The notes under the pieces are model-generated. The model was not told the origin of the DNA. It searched no databases and saw only the letters and a program-made list of their open reading frames with translations. From Beroe ovata (taxonomy: Eukaryota > Ctenophora > Nuda > Beroida > Beroidae), in the NCBI GenBank assembly GCA_946803715.1, contig CAMPET010000055.1:200197-251228 (forward strand): a stretch of 51,032 bases of DNA, in the 5' to 3' direction. Shown piece after piece: positions 49,101 through 51,032 of the stretch. How positions within the stretch are numbered: position 1 is the first letter of the stretch; each line of letters opens with the position of its first letter. The translations under genes and the position numbers were made by a program.

Positions 49101-50615
49101 CTCATTGTGCCCAAGTCCATGGGTTCTTTGATCGCTTCCCGATACCCCTCAACCTGCACCAGTAAGGGAATTGTTGTGGGGGAGTGTGGGGCTGAAGATT
49201 GAGTGGGGAAAAAGTTAAATCAAGAGTGGATCCTGGGTGGATCCCGTCTCCCCTCTCGTAATATAATAGAACCATCATTCATCAAAAATAATCAGTCATA
49301 TCATTGAGTGAGGATTTGTGGCAAGGGTCGTTAGTCATTGACTAAGACCACAACCCTCACTTTTTTACAAATCGCCACAAATTTCTGTTTCCCAAATACG
49401 AGAGTGTTTTTCCCTAACCTCGTCAGCGTCGACAGGCTCGTGGAACAACGCGTCATTGTCCCTCACAAACAGGAGATCCAGTGTTCTGTTCAGGATGTAC
49501 GATAGTGGACACAGTTCCATCTCAATCAGCTGCTGCGCTACTTTCAACTGAAATATAGGATCAGGATTAGGATAATAACGAGAGACAATTATTGTGGGAT
49601 TAGGATTGTTAATCGGAAGAAAAGGGCTTTTCAAACATATACATATGATGTTCTCGATTTTAAAAATTTTATATACACTAGATTTTTTATACTAGAGCAA
49701 TTTATAAACACTAGATGTATGACAGGAGAATCCTAGCGAAATCTTCCCGCAAATCTACTCCAACCTGTTCCTTCTTCCTTTTCTCTCGCTTTCTAATGAG
49801 CTCGACAAGTAACCTCGCCCTCTCCAAGTCGTGTCTCAGTCTTTGGCACTTTACCAACTGATCCTTGCCCACTGATTCGTCGTCGGCAAGGGAGGCTGTC
49901 CTCGTGTGGGATACCTGTGGAGAATGGAAAGTTAGTAACCATGGCAACGGATAGACCAGGGGTTTTGCCCGTAATCCCGATATCTCAACACTTCTCAAAT
50001 CACAACAGAATACAATCTTACAATCTGATCCTAGCACACAGAGACCTACCTGTAGTCGTCGCAGGAGAGGAACTCCATTTCTAGCTTGTCTCTTGAGTGT
50101 CCAGTACGCTTTCAGTCGCTCGAAGAACTCCTCCTTGTCATCAATTTCCACCAAGTTCAGAATCTGGTCCATCTTATCCTGTGAGATCACACGATAATAA
50201 ATCCACCTTGACGTCTCAATGATGCGAAAACCAAATAAACAGTTCCTCCAAGTGCCAATAATCAACACTCAATCCCCCTTGAAAATAATTCTCGAAATAT
50301 GAGCAACCACCAGGGATATAACGGAAGCCAATTCAGTTTTTCTCCATTTTCCGATGAGAGAACTAAAAAATCCTTCAAGTTCGTGATCAACGGCCAAGAC
50401 TAGGCTGGCAAGACCTCTCTTTATGTTTCGTCTTGATTTCAACCCTCCTAGCCGGTGTTGTATTAAGTTTTTCGCATACCTACCTGTTTGATATAAGGAA
50501 TGTTCACTATTGGAGCATTGGCCCCAGTGTCGCTAGAGAATTTCTTCTTCAATTTCTGCTGGAGCTTCTTGTCGAGCAGGATGCTCTTCCTCCGAACTTT
50601 CTTCGACCCTTCCTC
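46160..50615 (-). CDS. BRPF (peregrin-type) bromodomain-PWWP protein, C-terminal part
   Basis: Scaffold subunit type of MOZ/MORF-class histone acetyltransferase complexes, in the nucleus. Exons in transcript order: 50484-50615, 50050-50178, 49765-49914, 49419-49547, 48945-49153, 48653-48815, 48482-48566, 48158-48352, 47925-47995, 47805-47841, 47491-47614, 47146-47390, 46693-46761, 46424-46560 and 46160-46316 (stop TGA), about 677 residues. The family signatures come in order: KAYWTLKRQARNGVPLLRRL and RLRHDLERARLLVELIRKRE before the bromodomain; the bromodomain (FHEPVDADEVEGY...PMDLGTM...VSNCMLFNETGSAYY, with its acetyl-lysine Asn); a coiled coil and a Ser/Lys-rich linker; then PWWP (KPLDLVWAKCAGYPAYPAM, FLVLFFDARRTWQWLP). 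The N-terminal PHD fingers and EPL-like part are not in the window, which turns into satellite at 50765. One joint (47491 to 47390) is off by one base at a CCCCC run. BRPF1, BRD1 and BRPF3 cannot be told apart; this is probably the single invertebrate copy. Confidence 0.9.
46866..46936. repeat. GCGCGC-rich dispersed element, copy B
   Basis: Shares CGCGCGCTCAA and TCGCGCCTTACGTCTATCAA with copy A at 1795-1859. It lies in the BRPF intron between exons 47146-47390 and 46693-46761. Confidence 0.5.
48210..48233 (-). other. PIP-box-like motif QSKISDYF in the BRPF linker
   Basis: In exon 48158-48352 the linker reads KQSKISDYFRSGGK. This fits the PCNA-interacting consensus Q-x-x-[ILM]-x-x-[FYW]-[FYW], with basic residues after it. 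It lies in a disordered-looking Ser/Ala/Lys region between bromodomain and PWWP. The match is short, so it may be chance. Confidence 0.45.
49935..49948. promoter_or_regulatory. X-box consensus GTAACCATGGCAAC in a BRPF intron
   Basis: Full agreement with the RFX X-box form GTNRCC-AT-GGYAAC. It sits 20 bases beyond exon 49765-49914, inside the intron. It may be one of many such palindromes in this genome rather than a working site. Confidence 0.35.
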
Positions 50616-50764
50616 CTGGATGGGGAGAGGGAGTATCATGTTAACAGTCGTTCGGTGATACTTTACTTTGGGGATATTAGCATTCACACGGTCACGCATA
50701 TACACTATACAGTGATACGTTACTTCCTGTCACATCTAATATTGTCACATTACAGCTAATACTA

Positions 50765-51032
50765 ATAACGGGTTATGGCGGCCACTTACTCGGGAACAGA
50801 TCATCGGATTGACGCGAAATTTAGGTTGTCCGAGTTTCCAATGGTCCTTGAGCTATGGTAGAAGTTTCAAGTCAATCGATCGATCCGTTTGGGAGCTATC
50901 CTCAAATGCTCACTCAAACTGACATGTTTTGGACGGAAAAGGGGTTATGGCGGCCACTAACTCGGGAACCGAACATCGGATTGACGTGAAATTTTGGTTG
51001 TCCGAGTTTCCAATGGTCCTTGAGCTATGGTA
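50765..51032. repeat. 172-base satellite, right array
   Basis: Same family and orientation as 1-380. The phrase TTTCCAATGGTCCTTGAGCT occurs at 50835 and 51007, a period of 172. The window ends inside a unit. Between the last BRPF exon (50615) and the array, nothing is recognised in 50616-50764. Confidence 0.93.

Noticed and set aside
49711-50268. 185-codon minus-strand open frame taken as a single coding unit
   Set aside because: It runs across two real BRPF exons (50050-50178 and 49765-49914) and the intron between them; splice sites show the intron part is not coding.

Overview
The window is nuclear DNA from an intron-rich invertebrate animal. The genes are split into many short exons with ordinary GT-AG introns, from about 70 bases upward. 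The families are animal ones: a BRPF-type chromatin reader with bromodomain and PWWP, a MORN5 ortholog, a DUF4062-NACHT-TPR protein and a GPI-anchored extracellular Cys-rich protein. The background is AT-rich, with satellites and microsatellites. Several single-N joins are flanked by near-identical, slightly diverged duplicates, which suggests a very heterozygous genome assembled from mixed haplotypes. A sponge or another early-branching marine invertebrate would fit, but the sequence does not prove the taxon.

Layout from left to right: a 172-base satellite (1-380); the 3' part of a WD40-type beta-propeller gene on the minus strand (592-2302, possible first exon near 4514); a TTC41/NPHP3-like gene on the minus strand (26583 down to 4741) that I could reconstruct end to end with closed splice phases. 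That gene has two homologous alternative last exons. One of its introns holds a plus-strand gene for a small coiled-coil membrane protein (9603-10201), and another holds a 544-base satellite array (16461-19792). MORN5 (27800-28622) lies head to head with it. A plus-strand gene of unknown function follows (exons 31838-32800, possible start 29898). Next is a minus-strand gene (40536 down to 33521) for a secreted, probably GPI-anchored protein of repeated Cys modules ending in CPxC, which carries one in-frame stop. A second block of the 544-base satellite lies at 42781-44360. The C-terminal part of a BRPF gene (50615 down to 46160, minus strand) comes last, and the window ends in the same 172-base satellite that starts it.

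MORN5 relatives, and some relatives of the TTC41-like and WD40 proteins, are associated with cilia, and RFX X-box-like palindromes recur here. A ciliary theme on the left and centre is therefore plausible but is inference. The BRPF and GPI-anchored proteins have no evident link to it. Exon boundaries were called by eye from splice signals, reading-frame continuity and family resemblance; no alignment was run.
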